Assembly: GCF_900105885.1 (NCBI RefSeq)
Contig: NZ_LT629780.1
Span: 1,240,001-1,304,000 of the forward strand
Direction of reading: 5' to 3'
Length of the DNA: 64,000 nt
Source: Pseudomonas guangdongensis
Lineage (GTDB): Bacteria; Pseudomonadota; Gammaproteobacteria; Pseudomonadales; Pseudomonadaceae
The position numbers and the translations under genes are program-made. Below the pieces are notes generated by a model. It was not told the DNA's origin, made no database searches, and worked only from the letters and a program-made list of their open reading frames with translations. This document shows, one piece after another, positions 1 to 11,080 of the stretch (position 1 is the first letter of the stretch; the number at the start of each line of letters is the position of its first letter).

Positions 1-12
1 CCGGGCGCGGCA

Positions 13-34
13 AGCGCTCCTTGGTCGGAGCGCT
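13..34 (-). terminator. hairpin downstream of argH
   Basis: Perfect 8-bp stem (agcgctcc / ggagcgct) with a 6-nt loop, just beyond the argH stop codon. There is no T-run on either side, so it is only a weak candidate for the argH transcript end. Confidence 0.3.
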
Positions 35-46
35 GCCGCAGCGACC

Positions 47-1441
47 TCAGCGTGCGGCCAGCAGCTCGCGGCCGCGGACCACGGCGGCGCGCACCTGGGC
101 CGGGGCGGTGCCGCCGATGTGGTCGCGGGCGTTGACCGAGCCTTCCAGGGTCAGCACGGCGAACACGTCGGCGTCGATCTGGTCGCTGAACTGGCGCAGC
201 TCGTCCAGGCTCATCTCGGCCAGGTCCTTGCCGGTCGCCACGCCGTACTTCACCGCGTGGCCGACGATCTCGTGGCAGTCGCGGAACGGCAGGCCCTTGC
301 GCACCAGGTAGTCGGCCAGATCGGTGGCGGTGGAGAAGCCGCGACGGGCGGCCTCGCGCATCACCTCGACGCGCGGCCGGATCGCCGGGACCATGTCGGC
401 GAAGGCGCGCAGCGAGTCGCGCAGGGTGTCGGCGGCGTCGAACAGCGGCTCCTTGTCCTCCTGGTTGTCCTTGTTGTAAGCCAGCGGCTGGCCCTTCATC
501 AGGGTCAGCAGGCCGGTCAGGGCGCCGAACACGCGGCCGCTCTTGCCGCGCACCAGCTCGGGGACGTCCGGGTTCTTCTTCTGCGGCATGATCGACGAGC
601 CGGTGCAGAAGCGATCCGGCAGCTCGATGAAGTTGAACTGCGCGCTGGTCCACAGCACCAGCTCCTCGGAGAAGCGCGACAGGTGCATCATCGCCAGGGA
701 GGCGGCGGCGCAGAATTCGATGGCGAAGTCGCGATCCGACACGCCGTCCAGCGAGTTGCCGCCGATGGCCTCGAAGCCGAGCAGCCGGCAGGTGATCTCG
801 CGCTGGATCGGGTAGGTGGTGCCGGCCAGCGCCGCCGAGCCCAGCGGCATGCGGTTGACCCGCTTGCGGCAGTCGACCAGGCGCTCGTAGTCGCGCGACA
901 GCATCTCGAACCAGGCCAGCAGGTGGTGGCCGAAGGTCACCGGCTGGGCGGTCTGCAGGTGGGTGAAGCCGGGCATGATCACCTCGGCGTGCTGCTCGGC
1001 CTGCGCCAGCAGGCCCTCTTGCAGGCGGGTGATCTCTTTGATGATCACGTCGATCTCGTCGCGCAGCCACAGGCGGATGTCGGTGGCGACCTGGTCGTTG
1101 CGGCTACGCCCGGTGTGCAGCTTCTTGCCGGTGATGCCGATGCGGTCGGTCAGGCGCGCCTCGATGTTCATGTGCACGTCTTCCAGATCGACGCGCCAGT
1201 CGAACTGGCCGGCTTCGATCTCGCCCTGGATCTGGGTGAGGCCGTCGATGATCGCGTCGCGCTCGGCGACGCTCAGCACGCCGGCCTGTTCGAGCATGGT
1301 GGCGTGGGCGATGGAGCCCATGATGTCGTGGCGGTACAGGCGCTTGTCGAAGTCGACGGAGGCGGTGAAGCGGGCGACGAAGGCGTCGACCGGCTCGCTG
1401 AAGCGGCCGCCCCAGGACTGGTTGGTTTTTTCGCTGCTCAT
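47..1441 (-). CDS. argH: argininosuccinate lyase
   Basis: Last step of arginine synthesis in the cytosol: splits argininosuccinate into arginine and fumarate. The 464-aa protein belongs to the fumarase/aspartase superfamily. The family signature [11 protein letters not shown] lies at residues 281-291, with the catalytic serine in this loop, and the conserved GFTHLQ histidine is near residue 161. Length and sequence match pseudomonad ArgH end to end. The start at [14 protein letters not shown] is chosen because all homologues begin there; an in-frame ATG 93 bp upstream would add a tail unlike the family. It is divergent from the AlgR-type gene, and algZ, usually found between them, is missing. 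A TATCAT -10-like element lies at 1486-1491 on this strand. Confidence 0.97.
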   Translation of the reverse strand: MSSEKTNQSWGGRFSEPVDAFVARFTASVDFDKRLYRHDIMGSIAHATMLEQAGVLSVAERDAIIDGLTQIQGEIEAGQFDWRVDLEDVHMNIEARLTDRIGITGKKLHTGRSRNDQVATDIRLWLRDEIDVIIKEITRLQEGLLAQAEQHAEVIMPGFTHLQTAQPVTFGHHLLAWFEMLSRDYERLVDCRKRVNRMPLGSAALAGTTYPIQREITCRLLGFEAIGGNSLDGVSDRDFAIEFCAAASLAMMHLSRFSEELVLWTSAQFNFIELPDRFCTGSSIMPQKKNPDVPELVRGKSGRVFGALTGLLTLMKGQPLAYNKDNQEDKEPLFDAADTLRDSLRAFADMVPAIRPRVEVMREAARRGFSTATDLADYLVRKGLPFRDCHEIVGHAVKYGVATGKDLAEMSLDELRQFSDQIDADVFAVLTLEGSVNARDHIGGTAPAQVRAAVVRGRELLAAR

Positions 1442-1637
1442 CGGTGTCTCATGCTGTGCGTGCGGGGTACGAAGGAATGGCCGGCATGATAGCAGCTCGC
1501 TCGCGCTGGCCGGATGCCCGGCGCCGCATGGCACTTTTCGCGCCAGAAGACGGTCTTAGCGGTAATGACCAGGACCGGCGGTCAGTTTCGTGCGCTGGTC
1601 TATTCTTCAGCATGTCCCTCGCAGGAAGCCGAGCATC

Positions 1638-2366
1638 ATGAATGTCCTGATCGTCGCTGACGCAATCGAGGCGCGCGAGCGCCTGCTCCGGCTGGTCGGC
1701 CAGCTCGATGGCTGCCGTGTCCTCGACCCCGTTGCCGGTGGCGAGGGTGCCCTGGCGGCGCTCGACAGCCAGCCGGTGGATGTACTGCTGCTGGGTCTGG
1801 CCGACCTGCCGCTGGCCGCGCGGCTCACCGAGCGCGAGCAGACGCCGGCGCTGCTGCTGTATCTGCCGGAGGCGGGCGCGCTGGCCGCCGAGACACTGGC
1901 CGAGGCGGACATCGCCCATGTCTGCCTGGACGACGACGCGGCGACGCTGGCCGTCGCCCTGGCGCGGGCCCAGCGTCCGACGCGCAACCAGCTGCTGACC
2001 CTGACCCGTCCGCCACGGCCGGGCCAGCCGCCGCGCAGCCACATCGGCGCGCGCACCCGCCGCGGCGTCGACCTGATCCCCATCGACGAGGTGTGCTACT
2101 TCGTCGCCGACCACAAGTACGTGACCCTGCGCCACACCCATGGCGAGGTGCTGCTCGACGAAACCCTCAAGGCGCTGGAGGAGGAGTTCGGCGCGCGCTT
2201 CGTGCGCATCCACCGCAACGCGCTGGTGGCCCGCGCGCGCATCGAGCGCCTGCAGCGCACCCCGCTGGGCCACTTCCAGCTGCATCTGGCCGGGCTCGGC
2301 GAGGAGACCCTGACCGTCAGCCGCCGCCACGTCAGCGGCCTGCGCAAGCTGATGCAGACGCTCTAG
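1638..2366 (+). CDS. algR: AlgR-type LytTR response regulator with degenerate receiver domain
   Basis: 242-aa DNA-binding regulator orthologous to AlgR (alginate, twitching and virulence control in P. aeruginosa) by sequence and position. The C-terminal LytTR domain (about 140-242) is intact, including DHKYVTLRH and the [10 protein letters not shown] region. The N-terminal receiver (1-115) starts like AlgR (MNVLIV) but has Ala at 7 where an acidic-pocket Asp is expected. It has Gly53 where AlgR has phospho-acceptor Asp54, lacks the following MPG loop, and has no conserved Lys-Pro (CLDDD instead). It therefore should not accept phosphate in the usual way. The partner kinase gene algZ is not upstream. 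The start has an AGGAAG ribosome site. It probably acts constitutively or by protein level (inference). Confidence 0.9.
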   Translation: MNVLIVADAIEARERLLRLVGQLDGCRVLDPVAGGEGALAALDSQPVDVLLLGLADLPLAARLTEREQTPALLLYLPEAGALAAETLAEADIAHVCLDDDAATLAVALARAQRPTRNQLLTLTRPPRPGQPPRSHIGARTRRGVDLIPIDEVCYFVADHKYVTLRHTHGEVLLDETLKALEEEFGARFVRIHRNALVARARIERLQRTPLGHFQLHLAGLGEETLTVSRRHVSGLRKLMQTL

Positions 2367-2422
2367 CCGGGCCCCGGCCCGGCCCTTGCCTTGGGCCAAT
2401 CCAGCCGCCCGGCGGAGCCTGC

Positions 2423-2428
2423 TATCAT
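2423..2428 (+). promoter_or_regulatory. candidate hemC -10 element
   Basis: TATCAT, 33 bp before the hemC start, followed by a GC-rich stretch (cgcggcc). The -35 region is weak. The same CTATCAT-plus-GC layout appears before argH and trxA in this window. Confidence 0.3.
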
Positions 2429-2461
2429 CGCGGCCATCCGACAGTGCTTCTGGAATCGCCC

Positions 2462-3400
2462 ATGTCCCGCCAAATCCGCATCGCCACCCGCAAGAGTGCC
2501 CTCGCCCTGTGGCAGGCCGAATACGTCAAGGCCCGCCTCGAAGCCGCCCACCCGGGCCTGACCGTGACCCTGGTGCCGATGGTCAGCCGCGGCGACAAGC
2601 TGCTCGATGCGCCGCTGGCGAAGATCGGTGGCAAGGGTCTGTTCGTCAAGGAACTGGAAACCGCCCTGCTGGAAGATGAAGCCGACATCGCCGTGCACTC
2701 GATGAAGGACGTGCCGATGGACTTCCCCGCAGGCCTGGGCCTGTACTGCATCTGCGAGCGCGAAGACCCGCGCGACGCCTTCGTCTCCAACACCTACGCC
2801 AGCCTCGACGCGCTGCCGGCCGGCAGCGTGGTCGGCACCTCCAGCCTGCGCCGCCAGGCCCAGTTGCTGGCGCGCCGCCCGGACCTGGAAATCCGCTTCC
2901 TGCGCGGCAACGTCAACACCCGCCTGGCCAAGCTCGATGCCGGCGAGTACGACGCGATCATCCTCGCCGCCGCCGGGCTGATCCGCCTCGGCTTCGAGGC
3001 GCGCATCCGCGACTTCATCAGCGCCGAGGACAGCCTGCCGGCCGGCGGCCAAGGCGCGGTGGGCATCGAGTGCCGCAGCGCCGACGCCGAAGTGCATGCG
3101 CTGCTGGCGCCGCTGCACCATGCCGATACCGCCGACCGGGTCAACGCCGAGCGCGCACTGAACAAGCGCCTCAACGGCGGCTGCCAGGTGCCGATCGCCT
3201 GCTACGCGCTGCTGGAAGGCGGCGAGCTGTGGCTGCGCGGCCTGGTCGGCCAGCCCGACGGCGGCGAGCTGCTGCGCGCCGAGGCCCGTGCCCCGCGCGC
3301 CGCCGCCGAGACCCTCGGCGTGCAGGTCGCCGAGGCGCTGCTGGCGCAGGGCGCGGCGCGGATTCTCGCCGCGGTCTATGGCGAGGACGGCCAGCCGTGA
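2462..3400 (+). CDS. hemC: porphobilinogen deaminase (hydroxymethylbilane synthase)
   Basis: Joins four porphobilinogens into hydroxymethylbilane in the haem/sirohaem/tetrapyrrole route. The 312-aa protein has the family's three-domain pattern. The dipyrromethane cofactor cysteine is Cys241 in LNGGCQVP. The substrate-binding [13 protein letters not shown] N-terminus, HSMKDVP and [11 protein letters not shown] are all present. It is the first gene of a tight hemCDXY run and overlaps hemD by GTGA (its TGA shares bases with the hemD GTG). Position next to algR is the usual pseudomonad arrangement. Confidence 0.97.
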   Translation: MSRQIRIATRKSALALWQAEYVKARLEAAHPGLTVTLVPMVSRGDKLLDAPLAKIGGKGLFVKELETALLEDEADIAVHSMKDVPMDFPAGLGLYCICEREDPRDAFVSNTYASLDALPAGSVVGTSSLRRQAQLLARRPDLEIRFLRGNVNTRLAKLDAGEYDAIILAAAGLIRLGFEARIRDFISAEDSLPAGGQGAVGIECRSADAEVHALLAPLHHADTADRVNAERALNKRLNGGCQVPIACYALLEGGELWLRGLVGQPDGGELLRAEARAPRAAAETLGVQVAEALLAQGAARILAAVYGEDGQP

Positions 3401-4167
3401 CGGCCTGGCGCCTGCTGCTGACCCGTCCGGCCGAGGACTGCGCGGCGCTGGCGCAGACCCTCGCCGGGCACGGCATCTTCGGCCACTGCCTGCCGCTGCT
3501 GGCCATCGAGACGCTGCCCGAGACGCCTGAGCAGCGCGCGCTGTTCCTCGATCTGGACCGCTACTGCGCGGTGGTGGCCGTCAGCAAGCCGGCGGCGCGC
3601 CTGGGCCTCGAACGGCTCGACCGCTACTGGCCGCAGCCGCCGATGCGCCAGCGCTGGTTCGCGGTCGGCGCGGCGACCGGCGCACTGCTCGACGCCTACG
3701 GGCTGGACGCCCACTGGCCGGAGGCCGGCGACGACAGCGAGGCGCTGCTGGCCCTGCCGGCGCTGCAGCAGGCCATCGCGGTGCCCCAGCCGCGGGTGCT
3801 GATCCTGCGCGGCGAGGGCGGGCGCGACTGGCTCGGCGAGCAGTTGCGCGGGCAGGGGGCGAGCGTCGACTATCTTTCCCTGTATCGCCGCACGCTGCCC
3901 GACTACCCCGCCGGCGCGCTGAGCGCGACGGTTCGCGAGCAGGCGCTCAACGGCCTGGTGGTCAGCAGCGGCGAGGGGCTGGCCAACCTGCAGCGCCTGG
4001 CCGGCGCGGACTGGCCGCAGCTGGCCCGCCTGCCGCTGTTCGTGCCCAGCCCGCGGGTCGCCGCGCTGGCCCGCGAAGCCGGCGCGGAGCACGTGCACGA
4101 CTGCCGCGGCGCCAGCGCCGCGGCGCTGCTGGCCTGTCTGGCCGGCGCCGCCATGGAATCTCGATGA
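3397..4167 (+). CDS. hemD: uroporphyrinogen-III synthase
   Basis: Closes and rearranges hydroxymethylbilane to uroporphyrinogen III. The 256-aa protein follows the known pseudomonad HemD sequence (WRLLLTRP at the N-terminus, [38 protein letters not shown]). HemD is poorly conserved generally, so operon position directly after hemC adds support. The start is a GTG whose bases overlap the hemC stop codon, implying translational coupling. No ATG fits the family N-terminus. Confidence 0.93.
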   Translation: MTAWRLLLTRPAEDCAALAQTLAGHGIFGHCLPLLAIETLPETPEQRALFLDLDRYCAVVAVSKPAARLGLERLDRYWPQPPMRQRWFAVGAATGALLDAYGLDAHWPEAGDDSEALLALPALQQAIAVPQPRVLILRGEGGRDWLGEQLRGQGASVDYLSLYRRTLPDYPAGALSATVREQALNGLVVSSGEGLANLQRLAGADWPQLARLPLFVPSPRVAALAREAGAEHVHDCRGASAAALLACLAGAAMESR

Positions 4168-4220
4168 CGGCCGGCTGCGCAGCGCCGCCGGCCGTGTGAC
4201 CCCACAAGAAGGATGCTCCA

Positions 4221-5423
4221 GTGACAGACGCCGCTCCGCAACCCGACACCGTCCCCGCCGCCGCTCCGGCCGGCGCCGCGCCCCAGGCCCCGGCCAGCCC
4301 GGCCCGTGCCGGCGGCGGGCGTTCCCTGACCTTCCTCGCCCTGCTGCTCGGCGCCGGCGGCCTGCTGCTGGGCGGCTGGAGCCTGTCCCAGCTGCAGGGC
4401 CTGCAGGGCATCGACCACCAGCAGCTGGAACGCCTGCAGGGCGTCCAGGGGCAGGCCGAGAGCCTGCAGGGACGGGTCCGCCAGCTCGACGAGCAACTGG
4501 GCCGTCTGCCGGCGCCGGCCGCACTAGCCGAGCGCGAGCGTCTGCTCGCCGAACTGCAGGCCGGCCAGCAGCAGCTCGCCCGGCGGGTCGACCGGGTGCT
4601 CGGCGCCAGCCGTCAGGAGTGGCGCCTCGCCGAGGCTGAACACCTGCTGCGCCTGGCCACCCTGCGCCTGACCGCGCTGCAGGACGTCAACAGCGCGCGC
4701 TTCCTGGTCGACGCCGCCGACCAGATCCTCCGCGACCAGGACGACCCGGCGGCCTTTGCCGCCCGCGAGCAACTGGCGCGCGGTCTCGAAGCGCTGCGCC
4801 AGCTGCCGGCGGTGGACCGCACCGGGCTGTTCCTGCAGCTGGCCGCGCTGAGCGAGCAGAGTGCCGCGCTCAACACCCGGCGCCCGGAATTCCGCGCCGG
4901 CACGGCCGAGGTGCCGGCCGCCGCGCAGGTCGCCGAGGGCGATGGCGCCAGCCGCTGGGCGGACTGGTGGCAAAGGCTGAGCGGTTTCGTACGCCTGGAG
5001 GTCGGCGCCGCGGACGAGGTGCGGCCGCTGCTGGCCGGCGAGACCCTCGAACAGCTGCGCCTGGCCCTGCGCCTGACTCTGGAGCAGGCGCAGTGGGCGG
5101 CGCTGAATGCCCGCCCGGAGGTCTACCGGGCCGCGCTGGAGCAGGCGCGCGCGCTGCTGCAGCGCTACTTCGGTCTCGACGAGGCGCATAACCTGGCCTT
5201 CTACGAACGCCTCGGCGAACTGGCGCAGCAGCCGGTGGCCCAGGCCATGCCCGATCTGACCCCGGCGCTGAACGCCCTGCAGGCCTATCTGGACCAGCGG
5301 GCGCGTGCCGAACTGGAAGCGGCCGGCGCCGCCAACACCGAGGCGGCTACCGGGAACGCCGCCGCCGCGCCCGAGCCGGTCGTGGTGCCTTCTGAGGCCG
5401 AGCTGCAGGAGGTGCAGCCATGA
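4221..5423 (+). CDS. hemX: HemX family inner-membrane protein
   Basis: 400-aa bitopic membrane protein of the HemX family, often mislabelled uroporphyrin-III methyltransferase although it has no methyltransferase motifs. The first 34 residues are Ala/Pro-rich and cytosolic. One membrane segment follows (about 35-55, Leu/Gly-rich), then a long, Gln/Leu-rich, mainly coiled-coil periplasmic region. Its role is not firmly known; it is consistently linked with hemC, hemD and hemY. It lies 53 bp after hemD and overlaps hemY by ATGA. Confidence 0.88.
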   Translation: MTDAAPQPDTVPAAAPAGAAPQAPASPARAGGGRSLTFLALLLGAGGLLLGGWSLSQLQGLQGIDHQQLERLQGVQGQAESLQGRVRQLDEQLGRLPAPAALAERERLLAELQAGQQQLARRVDRVLGASRQEWRLAEAEHLLRLATLRLTALQDVNSARFLVDAADQILRDQDDPAAFAAREQLARGLEALRQLPAVDRTGLFLQLAALSEQSAALNTRRPEFRAGTAEVPAAAQVAEGDGASRWADWWQRLSGFVRLEVGAADEVRPLLAGETLEQLRLALRLTLEQAQWAALNARPEVYRAALEQARALLQRYFGLDEAHNLAFYERLGELAQQPVAQAMPDLTPALNALQAYLDQRARAELEAAGAANTEAATGNAAAAPEPVVVPSEAELQEVQP

Positions 5424-6658
5424 GAAAGCGCACCTTCCTGCTGCTGCTGCTGGCGATCCTGGTCGCCGCGCTGCTGGGGCTGGCCATCGCCGACCATGCC
5501 GGCTACGTGCTGATCGCCTACAAGGGTTTCCGCTACGAATCGACCTTCTGGGTGTTCCTCGCCCTGGGCGGCGGTCTGTTGGCGCTGGCCTACGCCCTGC
5601 GCCGACTGCTCGGCCTGCTGGGCGCCTCCGGGCGGCTGGTCAATCCCTGGTCGGGGCGCAACCGCCAGCGGCGTGCCCAGCAGGCCGCCCAGCGCGGCTT
5701 CCTGGAGCTGGCGGCCGGGCGCTGGTCCCATGCCTTGCGCCTGCTGCGGCGCGCCGCCGAGCAGGGCCAGCAGCCGCTGGTCGCCTATCTGGCTGCGGCG
5801 CGCGCGGCCCACGAGCTGGGCGAGCACGAACGCGCCGACGCCCTGCTGCGCGAGGCCCTGGAGCGCGAGCCCAAGGCCGGCGTGGCGGTGGGACTGGTGC
5901 AGGCCGGGCTGCAGATCGAGCGCGGGCAGGACGAGCAGGCGCTGGCCGCGCTGCTGCGCATCCGCGAGCAGCACCCCCGGCATCCGCGCGTGCTGCGCCT
6001 GTTGCCGCAGGTCTACGAGCGTCTGCAGGACTGGCAGGGTCTGTGCCAGCTGCTGCCCGACCTGCAGCGCCAGCAGACCTTCAAGGTCGCCGAACTGGAA
6101 GCGCTGGAGCGGCGTGCCTGCCATGCCCTGCTGGAGCAGGCGGCGCAGCGCTGCAGCGCCGGCGATGCCGCGCCGCTGCGCCAGGCCTGGCAGCAGCTGG
6201 CCCCGGCCGCGCGCCAGCAGGCGGCGCTGCTGGCCGCCTATGTCGAGCAGTTGCGCCACTTCGGCGCGGCTGCCGAAGGCGAGGCCGAGGAGCTGCTGCG
6301 CGCGGCCCTGGAGCGGCAGTTCGACGTCACCCTGGTGCGCCTCTACGGCCTGCTGCAGGGGCGCGACCTGGCGCGCCAGCTGGGCGCCGCCGAGGGTTGG
6401 CTGAAGGCTCAGCCGGGCAACGCCGCGCTGCTGCTGGCGCTGGGCCGGCTGTCGCTGCGCAACCGGCTGTGGGGCAAGGCGCGCGACTACTTCGAGCGCA
6501 GCCTGGCCGTCGAGCGCAGCGCCGAGGCCTGCATCGAGCTGGCGCGCCTGCTCGGCCAGCTCGGCGAGGGCGCCCGCAGCCAGCAGGTGCTGCAGCAGGG
6601 GCTCGGGCTGCTCGGCCGCGACCTGCCGGCCTTGCCGCTGCCGGTTCCGGCACGCTGA
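5420..6658 (+). CDS. hemY: HemY family TPR membrane protein
   Basis: 412-aa inner-membrane protein with two N-terminal membrane segments (about 5-25 and 43-62) followed by a helical, TPR-type region (for example ALLREALEREPKAGVAVGL and GKARDYFERSLAVE). This is the proteobacterial HemY linked to late haem synthesis and membrane assembly, not the Gram-positive protoporphyrinogen oxidase of the same name. It is translationally coupled to hemX and closes the hemCDXY operon. Confidence 0.9.
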   Translation: MRKRTFLLLLLAILVAALLGLAIADHAGYVLIAYKGFRYESTFWVFLALGGGLLALAYALRRLLGLLGASGRLVNPWSGRNRQRRAQQAAQRGFLELAAGRWSHALRLLRRAAEQGQQPLVAYLAAARAAHELGEHERADALLREALEREPKAGVAVGLVQAGLQIERGQDEQALAALLRIREQHPRHPRVLRLLPQVYERLQDWQGLCQLLPDLQRQQTFKVAELEALERRACHALLEQAAQRCSAGDAAPLRQAWQQLAPAARQQAALLAAYVEQLRHFGAAAEGEAEELLRAALERQFDVTLVRLYGLLQGRDLARQLGAAEGWLKAQPGNAALLLALGRLSLRNRLWGKARDYFERSLAVERSAEACIELARLLGQLGEGARSQQVLQQGLGLLGRDLPALPLPVPAR

Positions 6659-6742
6659 GTCCGCCTGCGCCAGCGGGTCGCCTTGAAAGGCGGCCCGGCT
6701 TTCCTCTACCGTAACCGCCCCTTGCCGCCCCCCGGAGTCGCC

Positions 6743-7234
6743 ATGCTGCTGGCCAACCCCCGTCTGCTCAACCTGCTGGTCTTCCTCGGCTGTGCCGCGC
6801 TGCTGGCGTTCGGCCTGTACCTGGAGCATGTCGAGGGGCTGGCGCCGTGCCCGCTGTGCGTGGTGCAGCGCATCGAGTTCGTCGCCGTCGGCCTGACCTG
6901 TCTGGCGGCCGCCCTGCACGGCCCGCAGCGCCGTGGCCGGCGCGTCTACGCCGTGCTGACCCTGCTGTTCGCGGGGGCCGGCATGGCCTCGGCGGGCCGG
7001 CAGATCTGGCTGCAGACGCTGCCGCCCGACCAGCTGCCGGCCTGCCTGCCGAGCCTCGACTATATGCTGGAGGCGCTGCCCTTCCAGGACATCGTGCGGA
7101 TGATGCTGCACGGCACCGCCGACTGCGCCGAAGTGACCTGGAGCCTCCTGGGGCTGAGCATCCCCGAGTGGAGCCTGCTGGCCTTCACCGCCTGCGCCGC
7201 GCTGGCGTTGTTCCAGGGGCTGCGCCGCGACTGA
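6743..7234 (+). CDS. dsbB: disulfide bond formation protein B (DsbB/DsbH type)
   Basis: Inner-membrane quinone reductase that re-oxidises periplasmic DsbA. The 163-aa protein has four membrane segments and both redox pairs: Cys36-Pro-Leu-Cys39 in the first periplasmic loop and Cys101 with Cys128 in the second. The conserved quinone-region arginine follows in VVQRIE. The start at MLLANPRLLN is the family start; an upstream in-frame ATG would add 20 polar residues before the first membrane helix. Pseudomonads often carry two DsbB paralogues, and this is the haem-linked one. Confidence 0.93.
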   Translation: MLLANPRLLNLLVFLGCAALLAFGLYLEHVEGLAPCPLCVVQRIEFVAVGLTCLAAALHGPQRRGRRVYAVLTLLFAGAGMASAGRQIWLQTLPPDQLPACLPSLDYMLEALPFQDIVRMMLHGTADCAEVTWSLLGLSIPEWSLLAFTACAALALFQGLRRD

Positions 7235-7298
7235 GCGGAACGACTCTCCTTTCGCGCCAGAAACTGAACGGTCGTATTAAAGTTTTTCCCCTCCCTGC

Positions 7299-7327
7299 TT
7301 GAAGGCGTCGGAAAGCCGGCATAGTCT
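7299..7327 (+). promoter_or_regulatory. candidate rsd/algQ promoter
   Basis: TTGAAG (7299-7304), 17-bp spacer, TAGTCT (7322-7327). It would give a leader of about 105 nt before algQ. The -35 is 4/6 and the -10 is weak. Confidence 0.3.
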
Positions 7328-7441
7328 GCCCGCACGGGGACGCGAGAAGATCCCCGCGTCGGTACGGCCAGCAGTCTGTGCTGAGTCGCCAGTGGCGTAC
7401 CTTGCATGGAAACAGGACTGCCAACCGGCAGGGGGGAGAAC

Positions 7442-7900
7442 ATGCTCGAGAATTGCCGCAATGCCCAGGAGCGCTGGGGAGGCGTACACCGTTTGCTTGA
7501 CCGCTGGCTGCAGGCGCGCCAGCAGCTGATCGAGGCCTACCAGCAGATCAAGACCCACCCGCAGGCCTGCGGCCAGCGGCTGCAGGAGTTCTGCGACTGC
7601 CTGGTCGACTACGTGTCGGCCGGGCACTTCGAGATCTACGGCCAGCTGCTCGACGAGGCCCGCGCCTTCGACGACCGCCGCGCCCTCGAACTGGCCGGAC
7701 AGGTCTACCCGCTGCTGGAGAGCAGCACCGCCGCGGCGCTGGACTTCAACGACCGCTGCGACAACGGCGACTGCCGCGACGGCGCCGGCCTGGCGGTCGA
7801 GCTGCAGCGCCTGGGCCAGCAGCTGCACGAGCGCTTCGAGCTGGAGGACTGCCTGATCGAGGTGCTGCACAACGCCCACAGCCAGGTGGGCGCGGTCTGA
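7442..7900 (+). CDS. algQ: Rsd/AlgQ anti-sigma-70 regulator
   Basis: 152-aa cytosolic protein of the Rsd/AlgQ family, which binds sigma-70 region 4 and frees core RNA polymerase for alternative sigma factors. In P. aeruginosa AlgQ affects alginate and siderophore genes. The hallmark segments [40 protein letters not shown] and [19 protein letters not shown] are all intact. A strong GGGGGGAG ribosome site precedes the chosen ATG; an upstream in-frame ATG 36 bp earlier would not fit the family N-terminus. It is 74 bp before algP. The FKBP-type gene found between them in P. aeruginosa is absent. Confidence 0.96.
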   Translation: MLENCRNAQERWGGVHRLLDRWLQARQQLIEAYQQIKTHPQACGQRLQEFCDCLVDYVSAGHFEIYGQLLDEARAFDDRRALELAGQVYPLLESSTAAALDFNDRCDNGDCRDGAGLAVELQRLGQQLHERFELEDCLIEVLHNAHSQVGAV

Positions 7901-7974
7901 GGCGCCCGGGCGTCTGGCTACGCAGTCGGCGGAGGGCTAGTATCAGGGCACACTCATCGCCAGGAGGCGCGCCC

Positions 7975-8652
7975 ATGTCGGCCAAGAAAAAGTCCGTCAA
8001 CACCCCGTTGCACCTGCTCCAGCAGCTGTCCCACAGCCTGCTGGAGCATCTCGAATCCGCCTGCAGCGAGGCATTGGTCGAGGCCGAGAAGCTGCTCGCC
8101 AAGCTGGAGAAACAGCGCGGCAAGGTGCAGGACAAGCTGCACAAGGCCAACCAGAAGCTGCAGGACGCGGCCCAGGCCGGCAAGCTCAAGGCGCAGGCCC
8201 GGGCGCGGGAAAGCATCGCCGAGCTGGAAGAACTGCTCGATACCCTCAAGGCGCGGCAGACCGAGACGCGCGACTACATCGGCCGCCTGAAGCTCGACAT
8301 CGAGCAGAGCCTGCACCTCGCCCAGGGCGTCGGCAAGGTCCGCGAGGCGGTCGCCGCCGTCCTGCACAGCCGTGACGGCGCCGCGCCCCAGCCGGCGCCG
8401 CGCACCACCCGCCGGGCTCCGGCAAGCACTGCGCCGGCCGCTGTCGCCACCGCCACGCGCACCCGCAAGACGCCGGCCAAGAGCGCCGTCCAGGCGCCGG
8501 TTGCGGCCGCCGACGCGCCGCTCACCCCGGCCGCCAAACCGGCCCGCAAGCGCAGCACGCCGGCAGCCAAACCGGCCAGCGCCCCGCCCGCTGCCGCCGC
8601 GCCGGCCCAGCCCGTAGCCGCCAAGCCCGCCGACAAGCCGTCTCAGTCCTGA
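7975..8652 (+). CDS. algP: AlgP-like histone H1-like regulator
   Basis: 225-aa basic protein. The N-terminal about 135 residues form a long helical/coiled region rich in Lys, Gln and Leu. The C-terminal about 85 residues are Lys/Ala/Pro-rich, like eukaryotic H1 tails, with imperfect KPAA-type units (PAAKPARKR, PAAKPAS, AAKPADKP). P. aeruginosa AlgP (about 350 aa, from memory) has a much longer KPAA tail, so this is a short-tail form. It probably binds DNA non-specifically and modulates algD-type promoters. The ribosome site CAGGAGG fits the start. Its 3' end overlaps the convergent downstream gene by 10 bp. Confidence 0.85.
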   Translation: MSAKKKSVNTPLHLLQQLSHSLLEHLESACSEALVEAEKLLAKLEKQRGKVQDKLHKANQKLQDAAQAGKLKAQARARESIAELEELLDTLKARQTETRDYIGRLKLDIEQSLHLAQGVGKVREAVAAVLHSRDGAAPQPAPRTTRRAPASTAPAAVATATRTRKTPAKSAVQAPVAAADAPLTPAAKPARKRSTPAAKPASAPPAAAAPAQPVAAKPADKPSQS

Positions 8653-9101
8653 GCAGCGGCCGCCGCCCGCAGGCTCGCGAGCAGCGCGGCCGGCAGTTGT
8701 TCAACGCATAGCCGTTCCAGCCAGGTCGCCGCGGCTTCGCCCGGCGGCCAGTCGGCGGCGGTCTGTTCCAGGCGTTCCAGCAGCAGGCGCTCGGCGTCCA
8801 GTTCCAGGGCTGCCAGGCGCTGGCGCAGGGCGGCCAGCCCGGCGTCCTGCTGCGCGGGAGTCTTCCAGGCCCGTCGCAGGTGGCGCAGCGGCGCCGTCAC
8901 CTGGTCTTGCCAGGCGTCCGCCAGGCGCCTGAGCGCCACCACCCGCTGCGCCTCGGGCCGGCTGCCGCGTCGCTCCAGCCACAGCCCGGCCAGCAACAGG
9001 CAGACATCCACGCCATGCGCGTCCTGTGCCTGCAGGCAGCGCTCGGCCACCCCTTCCTGCGCGTAGAGCGCCGTGGCGAACTCCCACAATCCGTGCTGCA
9101 T
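8643..9101 (-). CDS. TIGR02444/DUF2390 family protein
   Basis: 152-aa soluble protein of unknown function. It begins [14 protein letters not shown] and continues with [25 protein letters not shown], the pattern of the TIGR02444 (DUF2390) family common in pseudomonads beside this ABC-F gene. No catalytic motif is visible. A GGAGG ribosome site precedes the start. It is convergent with algP (10-bp overlap of 3' ends) and divergent from the ABC-F gene 68 bp away. Confidence 0.8.
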   Translation of the reverse strand: MQHGLWEFATALYAQEGVAERCLQAQDAHGVDVCLLLAGLWLERRGSRPEAQRVVALRRLADAWQDQVTAPLRHLRRAWKTPAQQDAGLAALRQRLAALELDAERLLLERLEQTAADWPPGEAAATWLERLCVEQLPAALLASLRAAAAAQD

Positions 9102-9169
9102 GCTGCCTCCGCCGGGGCGCGGACGAAGCTGCTAAACTGCGCGCCCGCCGATCGCCCATTTCCGTGACC

Positions 9170-11076
<1,907 letters not shown>

Positions 11077-11080
<4 letters not shown>

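Noticed and set aside
119..1489. Plus-strand frame of about 450 codons opposite argH
   Set aside because: Antisense shadow of a fully conserved argH.
4221..5423. Uroporphyrinogen methyltransferase activity for HemX
   Set aside because: No AdoMet-binding or methyltransferase motifs; one membrane helix and coiled coil only.
8400..8640. DNA repeat array in the algP tail
   Set aside because: The codons vary and the units are imperfect; it is a low-complexity coding tail, not a tandem DNA repeat or CRISPR.
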